A stretch of DNA of 64,000 nt from Isoetes taiwanensis (lineage: Eukaryota > Streptophyta > Lycopodiopsida > Isoetales > Isoetaceae): contig JAJEKV010000006.1 of NCBI GenBank assembly GCA_021234155.1, positions 14,028,902 through 14,092,901 on the forward strand, given 5' to 3'. The notes under the pieces were generated by a model that worked only from the letters and a program-made list of their open reading frames with translations, had not been told where the DNA came from and ran no database searches. Both the position numbers and the translations under genes were made by a program. This document shows, piece after piece, positions 1 to 10,338 of this stretch. Each line of letters opens with the position of its first letter. Within the stretch, counting starts at the first letter, position 1.

Positions 1-840
1 AGGAATCTCATAAAATGTAAAGAAATCTACAGGGACCAATATAGAATGTTTCAGAATCTAGGAGAGTCTTGATGGAATTTTGTGAAATCTCACAAAATCT
101 AAGAAACTCTAGAGGAATCTACATAATATCTTGGAGTAGGAAATCTCAAGGAATCTACATAATATCTTGGAGAGTCTAACGTGAAACTCATAAAATCTAA
201 GACAATCTTCATGAAAGATTGGAGAATCTAGGGGAATCTTCATAAAATCTAAGGAAATCATAAAATCTAAAGGAATCTAATGGAATCTCGTAAAATCTAA
301 GAAAATTCGAGGGATTCTCATCATATCTAAATGAATGTAAGGGAATCTTCATAAAATCTTTGAGAATCTAGACGAACCTTTATGGAATTTAGGAGTATAA
401 AATCTAAGGGAATCTAAAGGAATCCAGGAGAACCTAAGAGAAATTAAGGGAATCTTAACAAAATTTTAGAAAACCTAGAAGAATCTTAATATAGTCTAAA
501 AGAATTCTAACATTAAAAACCTTACTACCCGTCTGCCCCCTTTGCATCATAGGAACATGCGAAAATTGGAACACACACTGTGGATAAAATCTCAGGGAAA
601 CTTCATAAAATCTTTGAAAATTTAGAGAATTTCAGTCAAATCTAAGGGAATCTTATAGAATCTACGCGAATCTTATGGAATCTAAGGAAATCTAAGAATC
701 TACATAATATCTTGGAGAATCTAAGGGACTCTACATAACATCTTGCAGAATGTAAGAGAATCTAAGGGAATCTAAAGGAATCTAAGAGGAATCTATATAA
801 TATCTTGGAGAATCTAAGAGAATCTAATGGAACCTATAAA
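1..840. repeat. Degenerate short tandem repeat, GAATCTAAGG-like
   Basis: The whole stretch is built from imperfect copies of a 9-11 base motif close to GAATCTAAGG, with recurring variants such as ACATAATATCTTGGAG and TCATAAAATCTAAG. No reading frame of note crosses it. It looks like a decayed minisatellite; the left boundary lies outside the window. Confidence 0.75.
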
Positions 841-1874
841 CAGTAACTGTTGCGAAAGAAGTTGTGAAATCTCTCCATCCTCAAATCTGAAGAGAGGATG
901 TTGCGACATGCCACATTTCTAACCGTTGGTTGTAGCAGGAGATAAAAGAATTAGGCTATACAAGAAATTTATCGCGGCGGCCAAGACCGCCGCGCGAACA
1001 TTTCTCTTCATCTATCTCGTCTACATGTCCAAAAACATACATGATTTAGACCTGCATTTTCTCACCTTGTGTTCTAGAAGAAAATAATGCGTGATTAAGA
1101 AGTGATTAGAGATATCTTTGTCTCCCCATGAGTATATTGGAATTATAAATGATTCGTAGATAGCATTCGATATGACGGATTTCTAACAACATGTATATGA
1201 TGTTATATTAATCTAGTTCTTAGACGTTAAACCAGCAAGGCTAGTGTTGCAACATAGATTACCATTGACTATTGGTCTAAAGCTTTTCTTAGTTTTTTCA
1301 ATGATTCCTTGATGTTTTATAGATCATTACAACTTTACTATTCAAACAACTCAAATCTCCCTTCCCTTTGAATTCCTCTCACCCCATGCCCAAGACTTCC
1401 TAGATGCAAGCCCTTGTTGAAAAATGTTGCTAAATTATTTCATTATCTACATTTTTCTCTGACTTACTATACGTCTAAAGCAACAAAATCTAGCACAATT
1501 ATTTTTCTCCAGCTGCCACGAACGTTTCTTTTGTTGAATTAGTGCAAAGCCATCTTGTGCATATGATACTTGGTGCAAAACTTATCACTGTTAGTGTTGG
1601 ATGTATCGTGTTTTTTCACATGCATGTGCAAATAGATGGCTGCAATTAGAACATATCCTACAGCACGATTAAGATCTACTTCATCAAATCGATTAAGACA
1701 CCATATTTCTTGAATATAGTTTCTGGAGATAGCCTAGAGACATTTATAGGTCGAACCTAGTAGGAATGCCCATACTTGAGAATCTAGTATAAACAAAAAG
1801 GGACAACCACATAGTCGAGTTCGATTCCACCAGTAGATTAATGCCTAGACGAACAGAAGACCAGGGGCGTCTAG
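841..1874. other. AT-rich stretch with no gene seen
   Basis: Unique-looking AT-rich sequence. A short inverted GC motif (GGCGGCC..GGCCGCCG type) is visible near 974-996. I see no coding potential, RNA gene or element boundary. Confidence 0.5.
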
Positions 1875-1914
1875 ATGCCGAGACCTATCCCAAATTGGCT
1901 CAACAAAAACTATC

Positions 1915-2180
1915 CTCTAGTGCCCTCCTTATCTCTAGCACCCTTTCTCTCTAGGGTCTCTGCTCACTTGCCCTTTCTCTATCTAGAGTTTTTTGCTCAG
2001 TTGCACTTTCTCTCTCTAGGGTTTCTGCCCCATGGCCTTCTCTTTCATAGTTCCGTTTTGGCTCTTAGAATTCAATTCTAAACACATTCATCCTAGGGGC
2101 CACTTGCCCCTTTCTAGCCCTTTGCCCTCTGTCCTAGCTTCATCCTGACTCTTAGAATTCAATTCTAGACGTAAATTTCG
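1915..2180. repeat. CT-rich imperfect repeats
   Basis: Phrases such as TTTCTCTCTAGGGTTTCTGC and CTCTTAGAATTCAATTCTA recur two to three times each, about 50-95 bases apart. The short open frame here is explained by the repeat and is not called as a gene. Confidence 0.45.
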
Positions 2181-2381
2181 TCCCTATAAGCCATTTGCCC
2201 CTTCAGTTCACGTCCATTTAGAGGGCTTCAGATCGATTTGATTCAGAGGCGTTGCATGGAGAAAGGTGACAGGAAAATAGAAAGAGTGGCATACAAAGAT
2301 GGTACTCGTTCCAAAGCACAACTTTAGGGCCAGAGAAAATCAGTGTCCAGATAACTTTGCGCCTTCTCGCTTTGACTCACA

Positions 2382-2402
2382 GGGTAGAAGCATGAAAGGG
2401 TG
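2382..2402 (+). repeat. Left terminal inverted repeat
   Basis: Perfect 21-base match to the reverse complement of 13890-13910. It is preceded by CACA at 2378-2381. Confidence 0.8.
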
Positions 2403-2552
2403 GGCAAAAAAAGTGCCCGTATTTTACATTTACAAATTCAAAATGTAAGGAAATCCCTCCCCCCCAGAAATTATTATTCTTGGAATGAATCATTAATAGG
2501 GCAAATAATTTTGAACTCTCCTTCCGCGCTCTGTTCAACCTTCCTCCCGCTC

Positions 2553-2632
2553 GAACCTCCATAGCCGAAAGCTTGACATCCATATTCGAACCTCCATAGC
2601 CAAGATCAGAACCTCCATAGCCAAAAGCTTGC
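2553..2632. repeat. Threefold GAACCTCCATAGCC repeat in the leader of the Ulp1-like gene
   Basis: Three copies of GAACCTCCATAGCC, two of them followed by an AAAGCTTG-type tail, lie just upstream of the first ATG of the plus-strand gene. They sit in the presumed promoter or leader and could be either regulatory or simple slippage products. Confidence 0.5.
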
Positions 2633-3486
2633 ATTTTCAGAGAGCTGAAGCACCAGGGAAGAGATCATGACGAAACAGCTTGGAACAAAGACATCTCCAA
2701 GGAAATCTCCTCGCAACAAACCTGTAAAGCCCATGCCAAGGTCTCCCACTAGAACTGCCGCCCGAAAACTCAAGAGTGGGTCTTCTTCAGATCGGGAGGT
2801 CTTGCCGCCCGAGTTTGACAAGGTAAGCATCAGGCAGCTTAGGAGCAACAATTTTGATAGCATGTTTCCAGGGCTAGTGCAAATAGTGCAGGATGTTTGG
2901 GGTTCTGAAGCCCCTGCTGTTAGGGGTTATCAAGAGTGCAGGATTAAGCCTGGTTGGATGGCAGATTTTTTTTCTGTGCATGAGCATGTTTTTTGTAGGA
3001 GGGACATTGCAAATCATCACATTCCATTGTATTTTGCCCGAGCATATGCACTTCATTACAAAGGAGTAAGCATTGATTGGGATGAGGTGAAAGCAAGTGC
3101 AAGTCTTCATTCAAAAGGCTCTCAAAAAGAATCTGACCTGACAGAATTAGCTACAGTAAAGTCTTCCAATGTTAAAGCTATTAAATGTATGCCTCAGGTA
3201 GAATTGGGGCAGCAGTTGGAAATGATGAAAAGGTGGAGGAAAACAAGAGCATTAGATTCTGCCTCCATGCTTGATGAAATACAGACTTTAAAAGAGAAAA
3301 GGAAAACAATGGAAATTGAACTGTTGAAGCATGAGAGTGATAAGAGCTTCTTGACAAGACTTGTGCAGAGTAAAGATGCAAAAATATGTGAGCAGTTCAG
3401 CATTATGGCAGGTTTAAAAGCAAGCGGGAAGCCAACTGATGTGCAAATGGCTTTGGCATCCCATTTATAGGAGGAGAAATCAAGTT

Positions 3487-3536
3487 ATATTGCTGACTTA
3501 GATGCTCTAATATATTGCTGACTTAGATGCTCTAAT
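3487..3536 (+). repeat. 25-bp tandem duplication inside coding sequence
   Basis: Two perfect adjacent copies of a 25-base unit beginning ATATTGCTGACTTAGATGCT. Twenty-five is not a multiple of three, so the second copy shifts the reading frame of the coiled-coil region. Confidence 0.85.
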
Positions 3537-4992
3537 GATTCCCATTGATTGTTTAAAGGCTGATTTGCAAGAATTAGAAGCTGCCATTGAAAAAATCAGC
3601 AAGGATTTGGAAGTTAATTCCAACTGTGAGAATAGAATAAAGGAGATGACTAAGCATTTGGAAAGATCGGACCGATAGGCCTGCATCCCGCCCCATACTC
3701 GCAAAGAAGACGGGCGCTTCATTCTCACATATAAGCAATACTTGCAAAGCAATTTGCAATGATTGCCTTGACTTCGACCATGGTAATATCTCCACTTTGT
3801 GGTCATACATATTGTCTATTTTGTCTTATATTCAGGGTTTCAACGACGAATACATGTGTACATGATTGTTTATGGTCCGAGGGCCTGCGACATTGCTTAG
3901 GAATCCCTTCCGAAGGTACATCTATTTCTATTTTGATTACATAATTAGTTTGAGTGTACTTAGATGTAGTTAGTTTCCATCATGTACATAACTCATTAAC
4001 ATTTGATTTGGCATGGTTTTGTCTTTTACCGTAAAGAGGAAATATATTTGCTTCATACTTTACATTTACATGTGCCATGAAGTGCTTTTCTCGAATTCCT
4101 TTACGGGGTGTATTAATAGGGTGTATTGCATTGATCGCATACTTTGCATTTACATGTGATCGAAATGCATATGAATTTGGTATTTGACTTTCCTTTACAT
4201 TCAATCTTTGAATGATGTATTTGATAGGGTGTATTGATAAAATATTTTGTTCTGAAATACATTTGAATTTAGTATTTGGTTTTCCTTTACATTGTGATAG
4301 CTATGTACACTAATGTACTTCTATTTTGTCGTTACATTATCAGCAGAAAGTTTGCCTGTAGTAAAAATCTACTTGCATGTAATTAACATTTGTTCTGTTT
4401 TGATTTGCATCTGATTGTTTTTTCTTCAGATTTTGCTTCTATCTACTCTACATCTCCCCTTGATTCTGAATCAAGTGTTTACATTTCTTATTGACACCCA
4501 ATTGTGTCAATGCAGACATGGGTAGTATCAAGAAAGGAAGAAGTAAAACTCTGCAGTAAACTAAACAATTCATGTTTCGTGCACTATGCTTAAGTTCTGA
4601 ATATAGCAAAATTTCATGTTGTAGGTGAAAAGAAGAATGTTATTGAGAAGGGGTTGCATTTACCATTCTCAGACATCCCAATTGCTGAACCTGGCACAAA
4701 AGATGCTGCTGCTATCGATGTTGGAAGTCCATCCACATCTACATCACCTTTGAGAATTGCAACAACTCATAAGCAATCAGTGCAGGATTTGGAGACAGAG
4801 GGGTATGTGGAAGGTAGGGTGATTACATTCTGATTACATTAAGATTGCATCTGTTGTAGTTAGAGTTCACTAATGTTCAATATTTTGCAGCAGAGGTTGT
4901 TTTCCAAAAAGAGATCCCACCTGTTGAAGCCGAGCTGCTATTATTGGAGCAACTAGTCTTCCGGCCCGTAAAGTAATTCTCTCTCCTTTTTG

Positions 4993-5022
4993 AGGGTTTC
5001 TTTTTTTTTTTTTTTTTTTTTT
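4993..5022. repeat. Poly-T tract
   Basis: An uninterrupted run of about 30 T. It may be the poly-A trace of a retroposed sequence on the minus strand, or simple slippage. Confidence 0.6.
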
Positions 5023-5384
5023 TTTGTATTTTGAAACTTACCTTGGCGTGTTTTACTGACGATAAAATTACCTCAAGATGTTGGTGACGACATTGAAAAA
5101 CAAATCTGAAAGGCTGCTTTTTCAAGTTGAGGAAAAGGCTTGTTCTTTAGCGTGCGTGTTTCTTTTTGTCTTGCTTTCAAAACATTAGAATGAAGCACTT
5201 TCTTGTCTTCGAGACTTCATGCGGACGATTCAAAGGAGCCGGATGATGTTGAAGAAGCCTTGGAGATTGCAGCCAAGGCAACGACTAAATTTATGGTCAA
5301 AGCCGATGCCAAAACAAATTGGAAAAAAGAGAGTGCAAACCCGTATAGGGGACATCCGGCTGCAAAACGGTAATTGCTAGCTTA

Positions 5385-5648
5385 CATTGACTTACTTATA
5401 CTTCAAGTAGCTTATTATATTTTACTCGCTTTTGCAGGGTCTAAACCATCGGAAACAGATTGGAAGGTATCAATTTATGCTTTATTGTCATGGATCAATT
5501 GTTAATATGACACTAACATTGACTTACTTATACTTCAGTAGCTTATTATATTCTACTCGTTTTGCAGGTCTAAACCACTGGAAACAGAGATTGGAAGGTA
5601 TCAATTTATGCTTTATTGTCATGGATCAATTGTTAATATGACACTAAC
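5385..5648 (+). repeat. 132-bp tandem duplication spanning an intron/exon junction
   Basis: Two nearly identical adjacent copies of about 132 bases cover intron end, TTTTGCAG acceptor, a short exon piece (TCTAAACCA...GGAAACAGA) and the following intron. It duplicates a mini-exon of the Ulp1-like gene. Confidence 0.85.
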
Positions 5649-6890
5649 ATCTTGGATCTGACAACAGAAATGATGACAAGGATAAACTTATGGAATTCAC
5701 GCCATTCACGCCATTCAAGAATTGTCTACCGGCTGAAATGAAAGTGGTTGCATGTGACATAGCAATTTTATGTGCAACTAACTCTAAAATGAGTAGCCGC
5801 TTAGTGGATCTTTATGGCAGGTAATAACCTGGTTGTAACCGAGCTGTATTTGTTGCTATTCCTTGTCTCTAATGTTAATCTTAATCTAATCCAGGTGCTT
5901 GTATGAGACATTGCCTTTCGAGTGGAAGAGCAAAATCTTTTTTTATCCTGCTTACAACTATATAAGGTTTAGAGAAGCTACCCAGCAGCAAAAGAAAGGG
6001 TGAATCGGCTGAAGGATCACTAAATGTCATTGAAATAGTGAAATCAGGGATGAAGGGGGTTGTGGTAGCTAAATGCCATCATATCCTTGCACCTATCCTT
6101 GAGAATGACCATTTTGTGCTGGCTGTTTTTACGCTCGCACCATCTGATTCCAAGATCCTACCTGCACCAGGAATTCACGTCTTGAATCCTCTTACAGGTT
6201 ATGTGACGAACGAGAAAGCAATCAAAGGGTATGTAATACTTTAAGTTGTTGCTTTGCTTTGCTTCGCTAATTCGGTCTGCTAAATTTCGTGATATGTAGG
6301 CTGCACACACAAATGTTAACCACATCGATCGGTCAAGTATCTAGAGGCGTCGATTTCATGAAGAGAAATAATGTTAATCGGATTCAGCAAGTAGAGGTGC
6401 CACGCAGAGCCGATTTAACATCATGTGGGTTGTATGTGATGGGATTTATGCACAAATATGTTGAAGCTTTTGTCTCTGGTAGAGATATGGAAGTAAGTTG
6501 TATGCCTTCCTTTGTATGTACTGCATCTCATGTTCCTTTAAATATTTCTAACCTTATTTATGGATATCACAGATTACATCTAAATGGTTCTCTCATGAAT
6601 ACATACATCCACGACGACAATTTCTAATAGATCGTTGGTCATGCATTGTGATGCCAATCCGAAAAAACGTATCAGCCCGGCGATCCCTCCTGATTTCGGC
6701 TGATCATGAGTCTGAGTATCTGATTTTGCAAGATGAACTATGTAACAGGCTTATATATATCTTTTGTTCACATTTGTGTTCACATTTCCTATCATAAGGA
6801 ATGTACCCTTTGATTTAAAGAAGCCTTGTACCCTTTTTGGTCAATCAAAACAGTTACTTGATTGTTTCGACTGATATATTTTGTGACCTT

Positions 6891-7465
6891 GTACCACACC
6901 ACACCACCACCCCCCACCACCACACCCCACCACACCCCACCACACTCCACCACACCACATCATACCACCACACACCACTACACACACCACCACCACCACC
7001 CCCCACCACCACACCCCACCACCACCACACACCACACCACCACCCCCCCCACCACCGCTCCACACTCCACCATTTGGTGTATGGTGTATGGTGTGTGGTG
7101 AATGGTGTGGTGTGTGGTGGGGAGTGTGGTGAATGGTGTGGTGTGTGGTGGGATGTGCTCGTTCTGGTGAATATGATAGTTGGTGTATGGTCTATGGTGT
7201 ATGGTGTGTGGTGTGGTGTGTGGTGTGTGGTGTGTGGTGTGGTGTGTGGTGGGGTGTGTGGTGAATGGTGTGGTGTGTGGTGGGATGTGCTCGTTCTGGT
7301 GAATATGATAGTTGATGTATGGTCTATGGTGTATGGTGTGTGGTGAATGGTGTGGTGTGTGGTGGGGTGTGTGGTGAATGGTGTGGTGTGTGGTGGGATG
7401 TGCTCGTTCTGGTGAATATGATAGTGTGGGGCATGGTATGGTGCATGGTTTGGTGTGGTATACAC
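6891..7465. repeat. CA-rich / GT-rich inverted microsatellite
   Basis: The first 185 bases are made of CCACCACAC-type units on the plus strand; the next 390 are GTGTGGTG-type units, the reverse complement. The GT half includes two longer repeats of about 130-140 bases containing GGATGTGCTCGTTCTGGTGA. The two arms can fold on each other. Long frames here in both strands are composition artefacts. Confidence 0.9.
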
Positions 7466-8029
7466 ACCCTAACAGCTTTAGTGTTCATTTCATGCGGATG
7501 GTATTGTTCAAGAGGTTTCGGACCAACATCCGAGAAATTTTTGGCGTGTGCTTCGGATGCTTCAAGATGCATTTAAAGAAAAATACTCAACATATTTTCC
7601 TATTGGCTGCTTTGGTTACCATATTTTGTTAGTGTGCGGATCATAAATTCTGCACCTTGAAATTCCTTGTTGGCTTTAATGTTTGTTTTGGTATACTATT
7701 TCAAGAATTGTACTTTGCATTTTATAATTAATGACAAAAACCTGTCATTAACCCGAAGTTGCACCAAAAACTTGAGTTGCAAACTAAGTACCAAACATGT
7801 TTCTTATATCTATACGAGAAAAGGATAGAAATAGTTCGGTTAACTAAAAGAACAAAGGGAAACTCGTGAGAACAGTTAAAGCAAAAAAATAGTCACAACA
7901 AATAGAGAGAAGAGGAAAAAGCTTTACAAAAATGGAGTCACAAGGACTATTGCAAAACAAGTTGAATTAAAAGCTTTTACAAAGAATAGTCACAAGGACT
8001 ATTACCCAAAAAAATTGAAACCGGAGGGA
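7466..8029. other. Element interior with no clear gene
   Basis: A short open piece at 7490-7630 follows the microsatellite but resembles nothing I recognise. The rest is A-rich and contains repeated phrases such as TCACAAGGACTATT and AAAGCTTTTACAAA. Confidence 0.4.
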
Positions 8030-8374
8030 TTATAAAAATAAGGCTTGATCTTCGGCCATCTTCACTCTATATGAAGGTCGTCCTCCATGGCATACATCTT
8101 CATTTCGAGGAGTCGCCTCCTCGCCGAGGTAAGCCTCATGCACCCACTGATCACCCGCAAACGGCGGCGGCTGATGATCCATGATGAGCTTCTCCACCTC
8201 ACGGTGGAGTGAACCGCCTCGATCAGAATCGGTGGCCTCCGGAGGAAGACACGGATTCTCCGGGAGGAAGACACCTGGATCCTCCTGAGGAAGAGGAGGA
8301 CCGTCTTTGGCGGGGAGGAGCAGCACAATGGCCGGGATAGTGTTCCCAAGGAGTGTGGTCTTGAACTTGGCCAT
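8030..8374 (-). CDS. Hypothetical protein, 114 aa
   Basis: An open frame from ATG at 8374 (context GCCATGG after reverse complement) to a stop at 8030. It starts MAKFKTTLLGNTIPAIVLLL, which could be a short hydrophobic segment, and continues with a proline- and acid-rich tail. The frame is also open upstream to 8620, but the internal ATG has the better context. The GC content is higher than the neighbouring DNA. It lies in the middle of the TIR element, so it may be cargo or chance. I do not recognise a family. Confidence 0.3.
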   Translation of the reverse strand: MAKFKTTLLGNTIPAIVLLLPAKDGPPLPQEDPGVFLPENPCLPPEATDSDRGGSLHREVEKLIMDHQPPPFAGDQWVHEAYLGEEATPRNEDVCHGGRPSYRVKMAEDQALFL

Positions 8375-8654
8375 GGCGGAAGTGAAGGAGATGGACGGAA
8401 TGGGGAAGGAGTGAAGAGATGGCGGAATAGACGATGGGGGACGGAATGAAGTCTGCAGGCGAAATTTTTGGGAATAAAAGGATGTTTGCATGCATACGAT
8501 TTTGTTTTGGGAATTAGGCGAAAGAGGAAAGGGATGTATCCATGCATACGATTTCACACCTCGGAGCCGATCCACCCACCTCAATATTTTTGCAAATGTA
8601 AAATGTATAGGTTGAACCATATTATGAGACCAATTGCTTGGTATGCAGTTAGCA

Positions 8655-8910
8655 CAACCCTAACACAAAGTTAGCAATATCCCACATGCATATATCACAA
8701 AAATCGTGGGCATATATAAATAGGGTTTTGCTGCTTCATTGATAAGTGTGGATAGAGATTAGATGTTGAAAAGTTATGGCTCACCGGGCTTGTAATCTTG
8801 ATTCATGAGGCCAGGTCATAACCGGGCCAAGATGTAATCCTAGTCCACCCTTTTTAGTAATGGGCTCAAATATCCCACATGCATTCAATGTTCCACATGT
8901 TACCAAATCA
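8655..8910. other. Possible LTR/TRIM-like remnant
   Basis: The phrase ATATCCCACATGCAT occurs at about 8667 and 8872, and a similar inverted phrase (TGTGGGATATATGCCA) lies near 9364. Motifs of this kind are common in copia/TRIM LTR ends, but I see no primer-binding site or paired LTR, so this is only a hint. Confidence 0.25.
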
Positions 8911-9015
8911 ACAATTGCCAAATCAACAAATGCCAAATGAATGGATTATGTTAAGGCATATTGTGTACCTATGCATATTGTGTTTGGTAAAGCGTGAGTC
9001 AACAATATAGAGATA

Positions 9016-9332
9016 ACAAGGAATATTCCTTATTACCTTGAAAGGAATATTCCTTATTGCATTGAAAGGAATATTCCTTAGCCTAGTTATCGAATATTCC
9101 TTATTACCTTCAAAGGAATATTCTTTAGTTTGTTTAAGTGCACCCATAGTTACAAGGAATATTTCTATTACCTTGAAAGGAATATTCCTTTTTGCATTGA
9201 AAGGAATATTCCTTAGTGCCTAGTTATCAAGAATATTCCTTATTACCTTCAAAGGAATATTCTTTAGTTTGTTTAAGTGCACCCATAGTTACAAGGAATA
9301 TTCCTTATTACATTGAAAGGAATATTCCACAT
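9016..9332. repeat. Array of GGAATATTCC palindromes
   Basis: About twelve copies of the palindrome AAGGAATATTCCTT or one-base variants are spaced 20-40 bases apart. A larger unit of roughly 140 bases, holding the phrase TTTAGTTTGTTTAAGTGCAC, is repeated twice. Each core also fits nGAAnnTTCn. No reading frame is needed to explain it. Confidence 0.9.
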
Positions 9333-9468
9333 TGAGTATAGCCCTTTCATTTGAGCTAGGCTTGTGGGATATATGCCAGCATCAACCATTGGCCAATTGG
9401 GTCAGAAAAAGAGGACAGTGGGATAGATTTTGAGAAAAGGGTGTTGAACAAATCATTGGCACAAATCA

Positions 9469-10111
9469 TTGGTTAAGGAACAAATCATTGGCATGGTACA
9501 AGCCATATCAGAAACAGGGGAGAAGGGAATAGACAGGGATAAAAATTCCTTTTTTACCTGTGGTGACTGGTTGATTCCGATGGCGGGAGGAGATCAAACG
9601 ACTAGATCACAATCCATATCCCCAATTCAAATGCAAACTCACCTGGCGCACCCGATTCTTGAGGAGATCAATGCCGAACAGGGAAACCAATTGAACAAAA
9701 TCAAACGGAGAGGCAGTCACGAGTTCAGAGGTACTCCTATTCTTAAACATGCTTTTGTTCCTAATCTAACAATTGCTTATGATGTTCTACACAGATGCAC
9801 AGAGGAGACTTAACAATGTTGGAAGCATGGATCGAGCTATGGGAGTAGCAAATGACAAGGGGATGAGGAATCCCAATTATCTAAAAGCGTAACTAGAGAG
9901 TATTCTCATTCAACTTAAACAGGAAGTTGTGCATGCAAAAGCAATCAACAAAGTGTTTGAAAGGGCTGAGGTTTGGAGATTCAATAGCCTCAAACCATAC
10001 TTTACCAATCTCTATCATAAATGGCAATGTAAGAGAAGCACATGTCTTGCTTCATTAGACTTCACCAACTTCCAAACAAATTGTCCCGGACACTCTTCTC
10101 ACAATTTTTGA
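9469..10111 (+). other. Unrecognised open segments, possibly decayed coding sequence
   Basis: Open frames at 9469-9813 and 9929-10111. The segments read like protein (for example INAEQGNQLNKIKRRGSH and AINKVFERAEVWRFNS) and the second can be extended upstream through one stop. They could be exons of a broken gene inside the TIR element, but I recognise no domain. The ATG chosen at 9469 is simply the first one. Confidence 0.25.
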
Positions 10112-10154
10112 ACAGGGACCATTGCTGATCTCACACTGCAGGACCTTCTGGATG

Positions 10155-10190
10155 AATCTTGAGTCTTGAATCTTGAATCTTGAATCTTGA
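10155..10190. repeat. TTGAATC short tandem repeat
   Basis: About four copies of CTTGAATC/CTTGAGTC in a row, near the 3' side of the minus-strand transposase-like gene. Confidence 0.6.
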
Positions 10191-10338
10191 GACCTTACGC
10201 TTCACAGTGTTTTTACAACTTACACTAAGTATAACAGTCTTGGAACTATATAAACAATATATTAATGTTTGTGTTTTAATCGGTTCACATTCTCGATTAC
10301 ATTCAGTTTGCAAGTCCATGCCTTAGTGCATAGAAAAG

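Larger units (their letters stand above)
2667..6797 (+). pseudogene. Ulp1/C48 cysteine-protease-like transposon gene, multi-exon and broken
   Basis: The first coding block (2667-3470) encodes a basic N-terminus rich in K, S and P, a middle domain, and a coiled coil rich in K and E. Further blocks lie near 4636-4820, 4892-4974, 5215-5370, 5670-5820, 5894-6230, 6300-6492 and 6573-6797, mostly bounded by GT/AG. The last three look like a C48 peptidase core: a His in NDHFVLAVF, then IHVLNPLTG where Asp would be expected, and the Cys in TSCGLYVMGF. The Asn-for-Asp reading may mean lost activity. Breaks include an in-frame TAG at 3468-3470, a 25-base tandem duplication at 3487-3536 that shifts the frame, and a frame change near 5970. 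Ulp1-like proteins are common passengers in plant DNA transposons; the role here is inferred. Confidence 0.65.

Noticed and set aside
3759-3944. Short frame with CGHTYCLFC that resembles a RING start
   Set aside because: Only one Cys/His pair is present, and the frame crosses a likely intron; not enough for a RING finger.
6837-7632. Several frames of 70-200 codons rich in T, H, P or V, W, G
   Set aside because: They are translations of the CA/GT microsatellite.
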